DNA from: Virgibacillus phasianinus
GTDB taxonomy: Bacteria > Bacillota > Bacilli > Bacillales > Amphibacillaceae
Assembly (NCBI RefSeq): GCF_002216775.1
Contig: NZ_CP022315.1
Span: 3,348,001 to 3,412,000, forward strand
Length of the DNA stretch: 64,000 nt
Direction of reading: 5' to 3'
The notes beneath the pieces were generated by a model. That model worked only from the letters and a program-made list of their open reading frames with translations. It made no database searches and was not told the origin of the DNA. Below, piece after piece: positions 9,344 through 18,672 of the stretch. Position 1 is the first letter of the stretch. The number at the start of each line of letters is the position of its first letter. The translations under genes were made by a program, and so were the position numbers.

Positions 9344-10969
9344 TTATAAATATACAATATAATGATCGTGTTCATAGGAACAGGATTCATCGGTTAATTC
9401 TTTAATAAATTCGATTCCGTATTGATTAATCCACGGCAGGGGATTCCATATTCTTTCCTGAAGACCTCCATTTGGCCGCATTGCCAGTTGCATCGTATCG
9501 AATTCATATATTTCCATTTCATATTTTTCTTCTATGCTTTTTATCATTCTTTTTTCAAGAAATGCTACGTCACGCAATAAGTAAGTTAAATTCTTATCTG
9601 CTAAATCCCCAATATCTGATCGAATCGACTGGGCAAGCTCACGCAAAGGTTTATGCGCTTCATCAATTGTTTGCTTCAATTGACTTGATAATTGCACGAC
9701 AGGTGGATCGGTTTTTGATTCGAGCCAATTTTGTTTGCAATCTAATATTCCGGTATTGACAGCATATTCTACCGGAATGTCATATTTATGCAGCAGCTTT
9801 TCAACATTACGTTCCATAAACGTAAATGAAAGACGCGGTATTACAGGAGGCATCTTTAAATTATTTACATGAAAAGCTCCCTTTAATACTGACCAATAAC
9901 TGATTTCACCGGGACCGCCAATAAACGCTAGCGACGGGAAAACCATTTCCTGCATCAGTGGCCTTGTCATTACGTTGTTGCTTAATAATTCCGGTTCATT
10001 TTTAGCAATTGACAGCATTTCTTCCGTTGTAAACTTTATTTCGTTGTGTTTTCCAACCCAGTATCCATCATCATTGCGTATTAACAGGACACGCTCTTCG
10101 CCATTTTGATAGAATAAATTTGCGTCATTTGGGTCTGACTCAATCGACAAAGAATAGTTAAGTTTAGTAATTTCCAGAAAAGCATCGTGAATGGAATCAG
10201 TGGTTTTCGATTGTCTTTCTATAAGGTCAATGAAATAGCTGCTCTCTAGTTTCCTTACTTTGGCGTCATTTGAATCAATAAGCACGAGCCCTTCCTCGGC
10301 AAACAACCGAAAGATAATCTGCGCAAAAAAGTCAATATATGTTTCCGAGTTGGCCAGGTACGTTTTTAACGAATGATAGAGATCATTGGTACGGGACGTT
10401 TCACCTAATTCCATAAATAACGTATCAATCCACTCACTTGCCTGATCATCATCTACGGCGATGTCTGAGACGGCCTTCTTTCCCACTATACGTTGCAACA
10501 GCTTATGTTTTTTCATTTTTGAATTGTCCTGCAAATAAATATGATTTATTTCATCAAAGTCATGGTCTTCCCCGGCAATCCAAAAAACAGGTATGACCGG
10601 GACCCCCAATTGCTCTTCCTGCTGTCTCGCAAGCTGAATGACCGATATTAATTTGTTAATGGTATACATTGGTCCAGTCAGCAAACCTGCCTGCTGTCCT
10701 GCAATGACAACAAGACTATCATCCTGTTTCAGTCGTTCAATATTACCTAGTGTACTTAAAGGAGCATTCCATTTTGTATTTAATTTATGTAATACCTCTG
10801 TTAATTGCTCGCGATTAACATTTTTATTTTGTAAATCTTTTGCTCGTTTTTGAAATACACCCGACTCAAACGGATTATAATCAAAATGCTGCATGACCGT
10901 TTCCTGTTCATTTCTATAGTCTTGGATAAGTTTATTTTGTGTTTGTATATTGATAGGTTGAATGCGCAT
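9344..10969 (-). CDS. bshC: BshC, putative cysteine ligase of bacillithiol synthesis
   Basis: Last enzyme of bacillithiol synthesis, thought to join cysteine to GlcN-malate. 541 residues, the usual family length. Rossmann-like core with VVIAGQQAGLLTGP (about 88-101), FWIAGEDHDFDEI, and a C-terminal coiled coil of charged residues. Known as yllA in B. subtilis, where it also sits just upstream of mraZ. AAAGGAG precedes the ATG with a longish spacer (about 12 nt). No terminator hairpin is obvious before mraZ. Confidence 0.94.
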   Translation of the reverse strand: MRIQPINIQTQNKLIQDYRNEQETVMQHFDYNPFESGVFQKRAKDLQNKNVNREQLTEVLHKLNTKWNAPLSTLGNIERLKQDDSLVVIAGQQAGLLTGPMYTINKLISVIQLARQQEEQLGVPVIPVFWIAGEDHDFDEINHIYLQDNSKMKKHKLLQRIVGKKAVSDIAVDDDQASEWIDTLFMELGETSRTNDLYHSLKTYLANSETYIDFFAQIIFRLFAEEGLVLIDSNDAKVRKLESSYFIDLIERQSKTTDSIHDAFLEITKLNYSLSIESDPNDANLFYQNGEERVLLIRNDDGYWVGKHNEIKFTTEEMLSIAKNEPELLSNNVMTRPLMQEMVFPSLAFIGGPGEISYWSVLKGAFHVNNLKMPPVIPRLSFTFMERNVEKLLHKYDIPVEYAVNTGILDCKQNWLESKTDPPVVQLSSQLKQTIDEAHKPLRELAQSIRSDIGDLADKNLTYLLRDVAFLEKRMIKSIEEKYEMEIYEFDTMQLAMRPNGGLQERIWNPLPWINQYGIEFIKELTDESCSYEHDHYIVYL

Positions 10970-11065
10970 AAAAATTACATGCTCCTTTAATGTTAATCAT
11001 AATTGTGCATCTTGTATTCTACATAATTCCAAAGGATATTTCATGGAATTTGTTTGGGGCGCAGA

Positions 11066-11449
11066 CTATACGGATAATAGTTGCTTAGCAATGCCAATTA
11101 AAATCAACCCAATGTACAGGAAAAAAAACAGTAAAAAACTAAGCCGCCATACAATCTTGCATGCTTTCTTAAAAGCAACCTCCGTATGATTTACACGTTG
11201 AATAATAATTAGTACTGTCAGACAAACAAGGTGAAATAAAATAATATAACCCACAAAAAAGTCATTAAATATAGCCTTTAGCATCATCATGACAGATAGA
11301 ATATATAAAATGGCGGACCATGCCACCGCCTTATGAAATGCATACAACCGCGTTTTCCTTTGTAAACGATGACCTTTATATATAAGCCAGGTGACAATAA
11401 AAGGAACCATTATTGCACATGCAATTATATTGATAACAATGTTCCACAT
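11066..11449 (-). CDS. DUF3397 family membrane protein
   Basis: 127 residues with four predicted transmembrane helices (about 4-22, 42-60, 66-86, 102-122) and short basic loops. Matches the pattern of the DUF3397 family that accompanies panE and bshC in Bacillaceae. Function unknown. It starts 3 nt after the panE stop, so the two are probably cotranscribed. Confidence 0.7.
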   Translation of the reverse strand: MWNIVINIIACAIMVPFIVTWLIYKGHRLQRKTRLYAFHKAVAWSAILYILSVMMMLKAIFNDFFVGYIILFHLVCLTVLIIIQRVNHTEVAFKKACKIVWRLSFLLFFFLYIGLILIGIAKQLLSV

Positions 11450-11451
11450 TT

Positions 11452-12330
11452 TTACTGATTTATCCCCTTTTTAGCCTCCAATGCCTTCATGCTGTTATAA
11501 ACAAATGTTGTGTATGGAATGGTGTCGGTTGATTTTTTTACTAAGTAACCCGATATAGCTTCATTCTCTGTTTGTTTATGATCCTTGAGATCCTTAAACA
11601 TCGAACTTACGTTTTCTTTTGTTTGCGTAGCCACAGTTTGAACATTATTCCATTGAACCATATAATCCAATTGCAAAACTGTACATGCTTCCCGGCATAA
11701 TTCCTTCGCTATTTTCGTCAGATATATGTTGCGAAGTATATCACCATTTGGCACCTCAAAAATAGCAGTTAGTGGATTAATCACCGCATTTATTACTAAT
11801 TTCTCTGCCAATAATTTCTCCCAGTTTTCCACAACCTGGAATGGAAATTGTTTACTTCCCAATGAGTGAATCATAGTGAATAACTGATTATCGTCGCCAC
11901 TATAAACTGCCAGTTTAATTTCACCCATCCCAGTATGTGTAACGATATGATCACTTTTTCGTAATGCACCATGAGTCACGATACCGATATATACTGGGTT
12001 TGACAGATCCTTTAGAAGATCAATATGCGCCATGCCATTTTGAAGGAAAATAATAGGTGTATGTTTAGTTAAATGGGATAATAATTGCACCAAAGCACCT
12101 ATCTCCGGCTGTTTCACACATACAATCACACAATCCTCTTCCTTTAATTCACTGGTTAATAAAGCATTAACCCGGCAGGGAGTCGTGTTATTTGATAAAA
12201 ATAAGCCATGATCATTTAACTTTTGTTTTTGTTTTGGTCTTCTAACATAAAGTGTCACATTGTGCATTTCACACAGATATTTAGCCACCAAAAGACCAAT
12301 AGATCCTCCGCCTATTATACCTATTTTCAT
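11452..12330 (-). CDS. panE: 2-dehydropantoate 2-reductase (ketopantoate reductase family)
   Basis: NADPH-dependent reduction of ketopantoate to pantoate in pantothenate/CoA synthesis. 292 residues from the ATG at 12330, which has GGGAGA 8 nt upstream and places the Rossmann motif GIIGGGSIG right at the N-terminus; the frame is open up to 12378. C-terminal helical domain with KLVINAVINPLTAIF, a family hallmark around the catalytic lysine. Position matches B. subtilis ylbQ. Paralogues of this family exist, so substrate is by homology only. Confidence 0.85.
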   Translation of the reverse strand: MKIGIIGGGSIGLLVAKYLCEMHNVTLYVRRPKQKQKLNDHGLFLSNNTTPCRVNALLTSELKEEDCVIVCVKQPEIGALVQLLSHLTKHTPIIFLQNGMAHIDLLKDLSNPVYIGIVTHGALRKSDHIVTHTGMGEIKLAVYSGDDNQLFTMIHSLGSKQFPFQVVENWEKLLAEKLVINAVINPLTAIFEVPNGDILRNIYLTKIAKELCREACTVLQLDYMVQWNNVQTVATQTKENVSSMFKDLKDHKQTENEAISGYLVKKSTDTIPYTTFVYNSMKALEAKKGINQ

Positions 12331-12489
12331 CTTACTATCTCCCATCCATAGCCTATATTTGCTTATTGTAGCAAACAATTGCTATCTTGTAACCAAAATT
12401 TACGATGATATTTTCATCCTCTTCGTTTCATTCTGAATTCGTTTATACTATAATTGAATTATATAAGAAGGAAAGTGAAGGGGGATACA

Positions 12490-12975
12490 ATGATGAATCA
12501 AATCAAAGTTGAAAAATTATTAATCAATTATAAAACACTTGAAAAGTTCAAACACTTTAAGGCTTACGGAAATCAGGAGCTTTCTATGCTCGAGGACTTA
12601 CAAAGCAACATTGTGGAAAATGACAGTGAATCGCCATTTTACGGAATTTATTATGGAAATAATTTGGTAGCGAGAATGAGTTTATACAAGGTGAGGGCGA
12701 AATATGATGCTTACTTTAAACCGGCCCAGGACTATTTGGAGCTTTGGAAATTGGAAGTGTTACCCGATTACCGCGGAAATGGTTATGGAAGAGCATTAGT
12801 GGAGTTTGCAAAACAGGATCAATTGCCAATCAAAACAAATCCAAGAATAAATTCCCAGGGTTTCTGGGAAGAAATGGACTTTCAACAAGCAAAATATGAA
12901 ATGGAACGGGACTTAGGTCAGAATCCATATATTTGGATGCCTGCCGGCGTAAAAGAAAAGGAAAAAGAAAATTAA
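12490..12975 (+). CDS. ylbP: GNAT family N-acetyltransferase YlbP
   Basis: 161 residues with a GNAT fold. The acetyl-CoA pyrophosphate-loop motif is seen in LPDYRGNGYGRALVEFA (about 92-108 from this start). The gene begins ATGATG; AGGGGG is 5 nt before the first ATG and 8 nt before the second (12493), so either may be used. The frame is open from 12454 without a ribosome binding site. Substrate unknown. Divergent from panE, as ylbP/ylbQ neighbours in B. subtilis. Confidence 0.8.
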   Translation: MMNQIKVEKLLINYKTLEKFKHFKAYGNQELSMLEDLQSNIVENDSESPFYGIYYGNNLVARMSLYKVRAKYDAYFKPAQDYLELWKLEVLPDYRGNGYGRALVEFAKQDQLPIKTNPRINSQGFWEEMDFQQAKYEMERDLGQNPYIWMPAGVKEKEKEN

Positions 12976-12996
12976 GAAGGACTAATTGTGAAAGAG

Positions 12997-13038
12997 AAAG
13001 ACATGATTGATTGCATTTACATCAGTCATGTCTTTTTT
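12997..13038 (+). terminator. Rho-independent terminator after ylbP
   Basis: Inverted GACATGA...TCATGTC stem followed by TTTTTT, just past the ylbP stop. Confidence 0.8.
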
Positions 13039-13123
13039 CCATGGGAAAATATTATAAATTCAGGCTTTCAAGAGTAGTTCTTAGCGGAAATGTTAAGAGA
13101 GGGCTGCAGCTGCCGGTCACTTA

Positions 13124-13609
13124 TTAGTTTTTCACCGAAGTTTTAACCCAGCTCCAAAGGTTTCCCATCTCTTTCCACGCTTCATCGTAACGGTTTATAA
13201 CAGCTTTAAGATGATTATTTTCTTCCTCCAGCTTTTTAACTGTATTCGCTTGTTCCCTATGTTGAATGCTATTTTCACTTGAATAGGCTGATTTCATATT
13301 TTCCAGCAGTAAAATAGCGGTTTCGATTGTTTCCTGATTACCTTCAATTCTATGTTCCTTTAAATTCACTGCACTGTTATGTGTCCTGTTTTTTCTTTCC
13401 TCTTTAGCGGTATTCACTACGTCCTGATAGTTTTTTCGTATAGTTGCATTCCATCTAAATCCGCAAGCAGCTGACGTGCGGGATAGTTGATTTGCTACAT
13501 CTTTAAATGCTTCTAGTTGTGTTTTACCTTCACGTATATACCTTAGTACCGTATCAGCTAATATTACATCCTCATCACTTGACCAAGCATCCTGTCGCGT
13601 ACGATTCAT
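13124..13609 (-). CDS. rsfA: RsfA-type prespore transcriptional regulator
   Basis: 161 residues. The N-terminal half (about 5-60) has a Myb/SANT-like helix-turn-helix, with RQDAWSSDEDVILADTVL and SRTSAACGFRWNA typical of the RsfA family; the C-terminal half ends in a coiled coil (about 105-145). In B. subtilis RsfA (ylbO) is made in the forespore under sigma F and tunes sigma F-dependent genes. Same neighbourhood (ylbP, rpmF) here. A small paralogue family exists, so orthology rests on synteny. Confidence 0.85.
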   Translation of the reverse strand: MNRTRQDAWSSDEDVILADTVLRYIREGKTQLEAFKDVANQLSRTSAACGFRWNATIRKNYQDVVNTAKEERKNRTHNSAVNLKEHRIEGNQETIETAILLLENMKSAYSSENSIQHREQANTVKKLEEENNHLKAVINRYDEAWKEMGNLWSWVKTSVKN

Positions 13610-13707
13610 ACCATCACTCCTTAACTATTTGCTATAAATGTATGCGAAAAGTAGCAGTGATAGACTAACTGATTACTATTTTGGCGATAAACTTTTTCTA
13701 TTACACC

Positions 13708-14469
13708 TTATTTATTTAAAAATTGACTTACAGCTTTCACGTGTTCTTCCGAATCCCATAGTTTGGCACAGTTTCGCACCTCATCGTCCATTAAAGCGGA
13801 CAGCCCAAGCACACCAACTTTTTGCTTATACTGTCTATCCAGTATTTCCATTTGCGCCAAGGATTTAGAAATATAGGGAGACAGAACCCCTTGATCCTCA
13901 AAAATTTCAGTAGAAACCATTCTATGTATCCAACCCTTGTCCATTAAAAATGATGCATCATATTTTTCAGCTTCTATTAGCCAGGTGTAGGCAAAGCTTG
14001 GATGAACTTTTTCATATAACAATGCACCACCGCCCCAACCAGGAGTGATCCCTAATTTTGTTTGAACAAAACCAAATTTCGTTGCCTCCCTGGCGATACG
14101 AAAATCACAAGCAGTAGCAATTTCACACCCGCCACCAACTGCATCACCATTCAATAAACAAACGGTTGGCACAGGAAAGGAAACGATATCATATAACACT
14201 TCTTTCATTTTATATAATTCATGAAATGCATCAATCTGGGTTAACTCCCCGTGTAAGTCCTGTAAATCTCCGCCGGCACAGAACATTTTATCGCCTGATC
14301 CAGTAATAACTAAAAATTTGATTTCCAACTCCCTTGCCTGCTTTATTGCTTCCCTTAATTCTTCGGCCATTAAACTTGAAACTGCATTTCTTTTCTCTGG
14401 CCGATTTAAAGCAATTATACTATATCCTTCCGAAAACGTGTCAAATTGGATCGTTTTAAACACTATCAT
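13708..14469 (-). CDS. Enoyl-CoA hydratase/isomerase family protein
   Basis: Crotonase fold, 253 residues. Oxyanion-hole segments MFCAGGDLQDL (about 62-72) and GDAVGGGCEIATACDFR (about 109-125) are clear, as is ALNRPEKRNAVS near the N-terminus. PGWGGGALLYEKV follows, slightly unlike the usual GGxxRL. It could be a hydratase, isomerase or 3-hydroxyisobutyryl-CoA hydrolase-like enzyme; the sequence does not decide. It lies between rsfA and rpmF and is transcribed alone or with rpmF read-through. Confidence 0.8.
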   Translation of the reverse strand: MIVFKTIQFDTFSEGYSIIALNRPEKRNAVSSLMAEELREAIKQARELEIKFLVITGSGDKMFCAGGDLQDLHGELTQIDAFHELYKMKEVLYDIVSFPVPTVCLLNGDAVGGGCEIATACDFRIAREATKFGFVQTKLGITPGWGGGALLYEKVHPSFAYTWLIEAEKYDASFLMDKGWIHRMVSTEIFEDQGVLSPYISKSLAQMEILDRQYKQKVGVLGLSALMDDEVRNCAKLWDSEEHVKAVSQFLNK

Positions 14470-14533
14470 CCCTACTTTATTTTGTTTTTTTGAAATCTTG
14501 GCTTGCCGAGCTAGACTGGTCCATTAATAAGGT

Positions 14534-14567
14534 TTAAAAAAACAGACCACAATTTACGCGGTCTGTT
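14534..14567 (-). terminator. Terminator after rpmF
   Basis: Minus-strand stem AACAGACC/GGTCTGTT followed by a run of T, 8 nt past the rpmF stop. Confidence 0.85.
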
Positions 14568-14574
14568 AACTTAA

Positions 14575-14748
14575 TTATGCTTCTTTAATTTCTTTTCCAC
14601 CGTAATGTCCACAGGATTTGCATACGTGATGTGGTTTAGTTAATTCACCACAGTTTGAACATTCTACCATGCCAGGTACGTGTAATTTTTTATGAGTACG
14701 ACGTTGGTTTTTTACTTTTTTAGACGTTCTTCTTTTTGGTACTGCCAT
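14575..14748 (-). CDS. rpmF: 50S ribosomal protein L32
   Basis: 57 residues, [11 protein letters not shown] at the N-terminus followed by a basic stretch, then two Cys pairs (CSNC and CKSC) forming the zinc ribbon of the C+ form of L32. GGAGGTGTAAGTC precedes the ATG. It is preceded by yceD (DUF177), the conserved yceD-rpmF pair of bacteria. Presence of all four cysteines marks it as the zinc-binding paralogue. Confidence 0.97.
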   Translation of the reverse strand: MAVPKRRTSKKVKNQRRTHKKLHVPGMVECSNCGELTKPHHVCKSCGHYGGKEIKEA

Positions 14749-14798
14749 GACTTACACCTCCTTCAATTGACAAAACAAAATTTGAACTGAATATATTC

Positions 14799-15329
14799 TT
14801 ATTTCTCTTTGTCATTATCGTTAAATAATCGCTTCAGCTTCTTGAAACGAGGATCAATCGTTTCCTTTTTTTCATCGGAAGTCACAAACTCCCAGCCATC
14901 ACCATTAAAAGTAGCATTTTCCTGTGCTTCCTTATCATCGGAAAATACCCGAAATGGAACCTCTAGTAAAATATTTTCCTTTATATACGGCGTTAAGTCA
15001 AGTGTTTCACCAGTAATTGGATGAATTTCATTCACTTTTTCTTCTTCTCCGTAGTATGCAGATAGGGTAAACACTTCTTCGGCATGAATGTTAAATGGAA
15101 ATGGAACATCTACAAGTGTTCTTGCACATGGTAAAATCATTTCACCTTTAATCGTAAAAGAAGAAATAATTTCGTTTCCTTGAATATAACAATTCCCTTT
15201 TACGTAAACCGGTTCTATCTTGCGAATATCATTGTTTAGTTTTTCGAGTTCTGAAACATCAACATATTCCTCGAACTGAAAGGGTTCATTATAAGTACTT
15301 CGCTTAATTTTTCCAATAGCAATTTGCAT
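14799..15329 (-). CDS. ylbN: YceD family protein (DUF177), YlbN
   Basis: 176 residues from the ATG at 15329; AGAGGTG lies 6 nt upstream, and a GTG at 15338 is less likely. The family is linked to 23S rRNA/50S accumulation and is almost always next to rpmF, as here (51 nt apart). Contains the family C-R/EILLPCARTLVDV type strand near residue 75 and ends in an acidic, basic-mixed tail. No enzymatic motif is visible. Confidence 0.88.
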   Translation of the reverse strand: MQIAIGKIKRSTYNEPFQFEEYVDVSELEKLNNDIRKIEPVYVKGNCYIQGNEIISSFTIKGEMILPCARTLVDVPFPFNIHAEEVFTLSAYYGEEEKVNEIHPITGETLDLTPYIKENILLEVPFRVFSDDKEAQENATFNGDGWEFVTSDEKKETIDPRFKKLKRLFNDNDKEK

Positions 15330-15513
15330 AATTATCACCTCTAGGCAACAAGAGTAATTTTAAAAGGAAAATCAACTTTTGTCAACATATTTTCTTTACA
15401 CTTTATAAAAGTTGCACCGTCTAATTAGTATCTCCACCATTTATCCTTATAATCGTGCGCCACTCCCATTTTTTTGGTACAATGAGGCTATTACTAGTGA
15501 GGAGTTGTTTTAA

Positions 15514-16728
15514 ATGGACGCATGTGGTTTGGTAGTTGAATATAACCCTTTCCATAATGGTCATCAACATCATTTAAATGAGGCGAAGAAAGAATCAGGT
15601 GCTTCCTGTATGATAGCCGTTATGAGTGGGAATTTCCTGCAGCGCGGAGAACCAGCCATTATTGATAAATTCTATCGAACCAAGGCAGCTTTAGCAAGCG
15701 GGATTGATCTGGTACTCGAATTGCCGTATGTCTATGCAGTTCAAAGCAGCGATCTCTTCGCCAAAGGTTCTGTTCAAACGCTAAATGAAATTGGTGTTTC
15801 CTCTATTTGTTTTGGCAGTGAATCCGGTACTACATCTAATTTTATATCAAGCTATCAAATCTTTAAAGAAAGAGAAGCAATTTTTAAAGAAAAATTACAG
15901 GAAAATTTAACGAGTGGACTAGCTTTTCCGGAAGCAAGTAAATATGCCTACAAGGAAATTGGATTGACATCAGATGCAATGGATTTATCTCAACCAAATA
16001 ATATTCTAGGGTTTAGTTACGTAAAAACAATTCTTGACAAAAGCCTGCCTATCAGACCCTTTACGGTTCAACGAATGAAAAGCGGATACCACGATCAGAC
16101 AATTCGTAACTCCATTGCCAGTGCTACGAGCATTCGCAAACAACTTTTTCATGATGGCAGTATTACCGAACAAACCGCAGTTACCATGCCTGAAGAAACC
16201 AGTAAGGAATTGAAAACGTACCATGATAATACGAATATATGGCATAACTTTGAAAACTATTTTTATTTATTGCATTACCGGGTCATAACAATGAGTGCAA
16301 CTGAGCTCGCTCAGATTCATGGTGTCGATGAAGGTCTTGAATACCGTATCAAAAAAACTGCACAATTTGCCATGTCGCTTTATGATTGGATAAAGGCCAT
16401 TAAAACGAAACGGTATACCTGGACAAGGATTCAACGAATTTTTATACATATATTGACAAATACAAAAAAAGAAGACATACAACCTGTCAAAGAGAATCCA
16501 ACTGTACCATATGTACGGTTATTGGGCATGACTAAGAAGGGCCAGGCGTATTTGAATCAGCAGAAAAAGAAAATGGATGTACCACTTATTTCTAAGCTAT
16601 CCCATAACCTTGATCCTTTGTTGGCAGTTGAAGAAAAGGCAAGTAATGCATATTATAGTGTTCTTCATCCATCCTTACAACGAAAATTTATCGGACAGGA
16701 ACTCGGCCCCCCTATTATTCTTAAATAG
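15514..16728 (+). CDS. tmcAL: TmcAL, tRNA(Met) cytidine acetate ligase
   Basis: Activates acetate with ATP and acetylates C34 of elongator tRNA-Met, a role shown for the B. subtilis homologue YlbM. 404 residues; nucleotidyltransferase HIGH-type motif EYNPFHNGH at about 9-17, then SGNFLQRGEP and the conserved ELPYVYAVQSS. AGGAG precedes the ATG. Divergent from ylbN and convergent with ylbL. Confidence 0.93.
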   Translation: MDACGLVVEYNPFHNGHQHHLNEAKKESGASCMIAVMSGNFLQRGEPAIIDKFYRTKAALASGIDLVLELPYVYAVQSSDLFAKGSVQTLNEIGVSSICFGSESGTTSNFISSYQIFKEREAIFKEKLQENLTSGLAFPEASKYAYKEIGLTSDAMDLSQPNNILGFSYVKTILDKSLPIRPFTVQRMKSGYHDQTIRNSIASATSIRKQLFHDGSITEQTAVTMPEETSKELKTYHDNTNIWHNFENYFYLLHYRVITMSATELAQIHGVDEGLEYRIKKTAQFAMSLYDWIKAIKTKRYTWTRIQRIFIHILTNTKKEDIQPVKENPTVPYVRLLGMTKKGQAYLNQQKKKMDVPLISKLSHNLDPLLAVEEKASNAYYSVLHPSLQRKFIGQELGPPIILK

Positions 16729-16732
16729 CAAA

Positions 16733-17427
16733 GAGGCTAAGACAAAAGTGATTCAGTAACAGAGAAATCCGAACTATGATTCCAAATTCTTTAATTAGAA
16801 TTTGGATTAGTTCGGATATTTTTCTGGGCTGTTTTTGTAAACCTTACTGCGAATTGTCCATAAACTGCGACGTAACAGCGACGTGATTTCCGCTATGGGC
16901 AGTCGCTTTCCGCGGGCGGCTGGTGAGCCTCCTCGAGCTCACGCTCGAAGCCACTGAAAAAGGTATAGATAGTACACAAACATGTGGATCTATCATCGCA
17001 TCTTGAATATACTGCGCTTTCCGCGGGCGAGTGACGAGCCTCCTTGCCCCGGCAAGGGGTAGCCGACGTTGCCCGCAAAGGGCGGTTTTAGTCGGGCTTC
17101 ATTAACTGCCGTCCTCCGGGGTCTCGCCGATCTCTCACTTCCCGCAGGAGGCTCCGTATATTCAAGATGCTAGGTAAAGGTGAAAAGCTAAATTTATAAA
17201 GTCCACCACTTTTTCAGTGGCCTTGAAAGTGAGACGATGAGACCCTGGAGATAGCGGTCTTTGCTATCGAGGAGGCTCAGCGCGAGCCCACGGAAAGCGT
17301 AGTGTTTTTCCGCAGCGACCGCAGGACGCCAAACATGATTTTTAGTTACGTCGCTTATTGAAAAAGTAACGTTTTAAACTGTCTATCCTGTGATTGTTCG
17401 TCCTTGAGTAGTTATGTCCCAGCCTCT
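16733..17427. repeat. Noncoding block of concentric inverted repeats with IS-like ends
   Basis: Fills the gap between convergent tmcAL and ylbL; no believable ORF. Left end GAGGCTaaGACAAAA (16733 onward) and right end TAGTTATGTCCCAGCCTCT (17409-17427) match the left and right termini of the IS at 41879/60978; the right end is identical over 19 nt. Inside are nested arms: GCGACGTAAC (16867-16876 and 17345-17354), GCCACTGAAAAA (16950-16961 and 17210-17221) and GCATCTTGAATATA (16998-17011 and 17157-17170), the inner two sharing a centre near 17085. GC content is well above the flanks. Probably an IS-related non-autonomous element or a stack of repeats; mobility is inferred. Confidence 0.65.
16767..16823 (+). 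terminator. Long hairpin terminator after tmcAL
   Basis: ATCCGAACTA pairs with TAGTTCGGAT, with an inner CCAAATTCT/AGAATTTGG stem, followed by ATTTTTC. It lies just inside the left end of the repeat block. Confidence 0.75.
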
Positions 17428-17433
17428 CGTTTT

Positions 17434-18450
17434 TTACTTTAATTTTTGCAAATAATGTAGTGCGTCTTCAAAAGTGTCCACCGGAACAATTTTCATATCT
17501 GTTCCAATTTCTTCTGCAGTCTTTTTCGCTACTTCATAGTTAGATCCTTCAGCACCATTTTCATTCGGTGCAAAGAAAATTTTACAACCCTCATCATCCG
17601 CTGCTATTACTTTCTTATCAATACCTCCAATACGTTGAACGTTTCCTTCATAATCAATTTCGCCAGTACCACAAATCTGGTATCCATTGGTAAGATCCTT
17701 TTCCGTTAATTGATCATATATTTCCAGTGAAAACATCAACCCGGCACTCGGGCCACCAATGTTGCCACTTGAAAATGTAACCTCGGGATTAACGTCAACA
17801 CTGCGATCAGTGACCAACTGAATACCTATCCCTACTTTATCATCCAGTTTTTCAAAAGATTCCAGTTCAATTTCTTTTGTGAGGTGTTTATCCCCGCGTA
17901 CAATTTTCAGTTTAATTGTTTCTCCCGCTTTTTTGCCCTCAACATACTTTATAAGATCTTCAGATTTCTTAACTGTCTTGCCATCCATACCTACAATTCG
18001 ATCACCTGATTTCAGGATTCCGTCAGCCGGCATTCCTTTGATTGTAGTTACAACATAAACACCATTATAATTTATTTCAATTTCCTTATCTGCAGCGTTA
18101 TATGCTACCACAATGGCCTTTTCCTGTGAGCTTTCCATCATTTGTAATTGAACATGAAAATACTCCTCTTCGGTCACACCTTTTGGTCTTATTTCCTTAA
18201 TCGGATGGAGCTCATGATGCGGCATAACCTTAGCCAAGGCATACTGGATTGGTGTAGCCTGTCCTCCGCGAACTGTTACAAGATGCATATCTCCTTTACT
18301 GTCAAATCCATCTTCAACCTTGACTACTGGATTTAATGCACCTGCATCGCCAGGCTTGTATATGTAATACGGTAATTTATATGTTGAAAGAAAAAATGCG
18401 ATGGCGACTATAATAATTAAATATACCAAATGGCGTTTCGTAAATTTCAT
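17434..18450 (-). CDS. ylbL: YlbL, membrane-anchored PDZ/Lon-type protease
   Basis: 338 residues: N-terminal membrane anchor (about 8-25), PDZ domain (about 125-200) and a Lon-type serine protease domain with catalytic Ser in GGPSAGLMFS and Lys in GGIDKKVIAA. The B. subtilis homologue (also called DdcP) helps remove the SOS division inhibitor YneA during recovery from DNA damage. Convergent with tmcAL; divergent from ylbJ. Confidence 0.92.
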   Translation of the reverse strand: MKFTKRHLVYLIIIVAIAFFLSTYKLPYYIYKPGDAGALNPVVKVEDGFDSKGDMHLVTVRGGQATPIQYALAKVMPHHELHPIKEIRPKGVTEEEYFHVQLQMMESSQEKAIVVAYNAADKEIEINYNGVYVVTTIKGMPADGILKSGDRIVGMDGKTVKKSEDLIKYVEGKKAGETIKLKIVRGDKHLTKEIELESFEKLDDKVGIGIQLVTDRSVDVNPEVTFSSGNIGGPSAGLMFSLEIYDQLTEKDLTNGYQICGTGEIDYEGNVQRIGGIDKKVIAADDEGCKIFFAPNENGAEGSNYEVAKKTAEEIGTDMKIVPVDTFEDALHYLQKLK

Positions 18451-18672
18451 CTAAAAACTCCTTCTGCATAATCAATGTGAACATTTCTAATTTGCAAAGT
18501 TTAGGCATAAATGGATGAACCAAAAGCGTATAGTGATAATAGCTTGTATCCATTTTTTGTATGATTTACTTAACAAATCATGGAAACTAATTTTATCAAA
18601 CAAGCTAAAATCATTCTACTACTATCAAAAAAATATGTACAGGATGAGCTCATTCAGGTAGGGGGCTTTAAT

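Noticed and set aside
16893-17078. 61-codon frame in the repeat block
   Set aside because: Composition reflects the GC-rich inverted repeats; no ribosome site and no family features.
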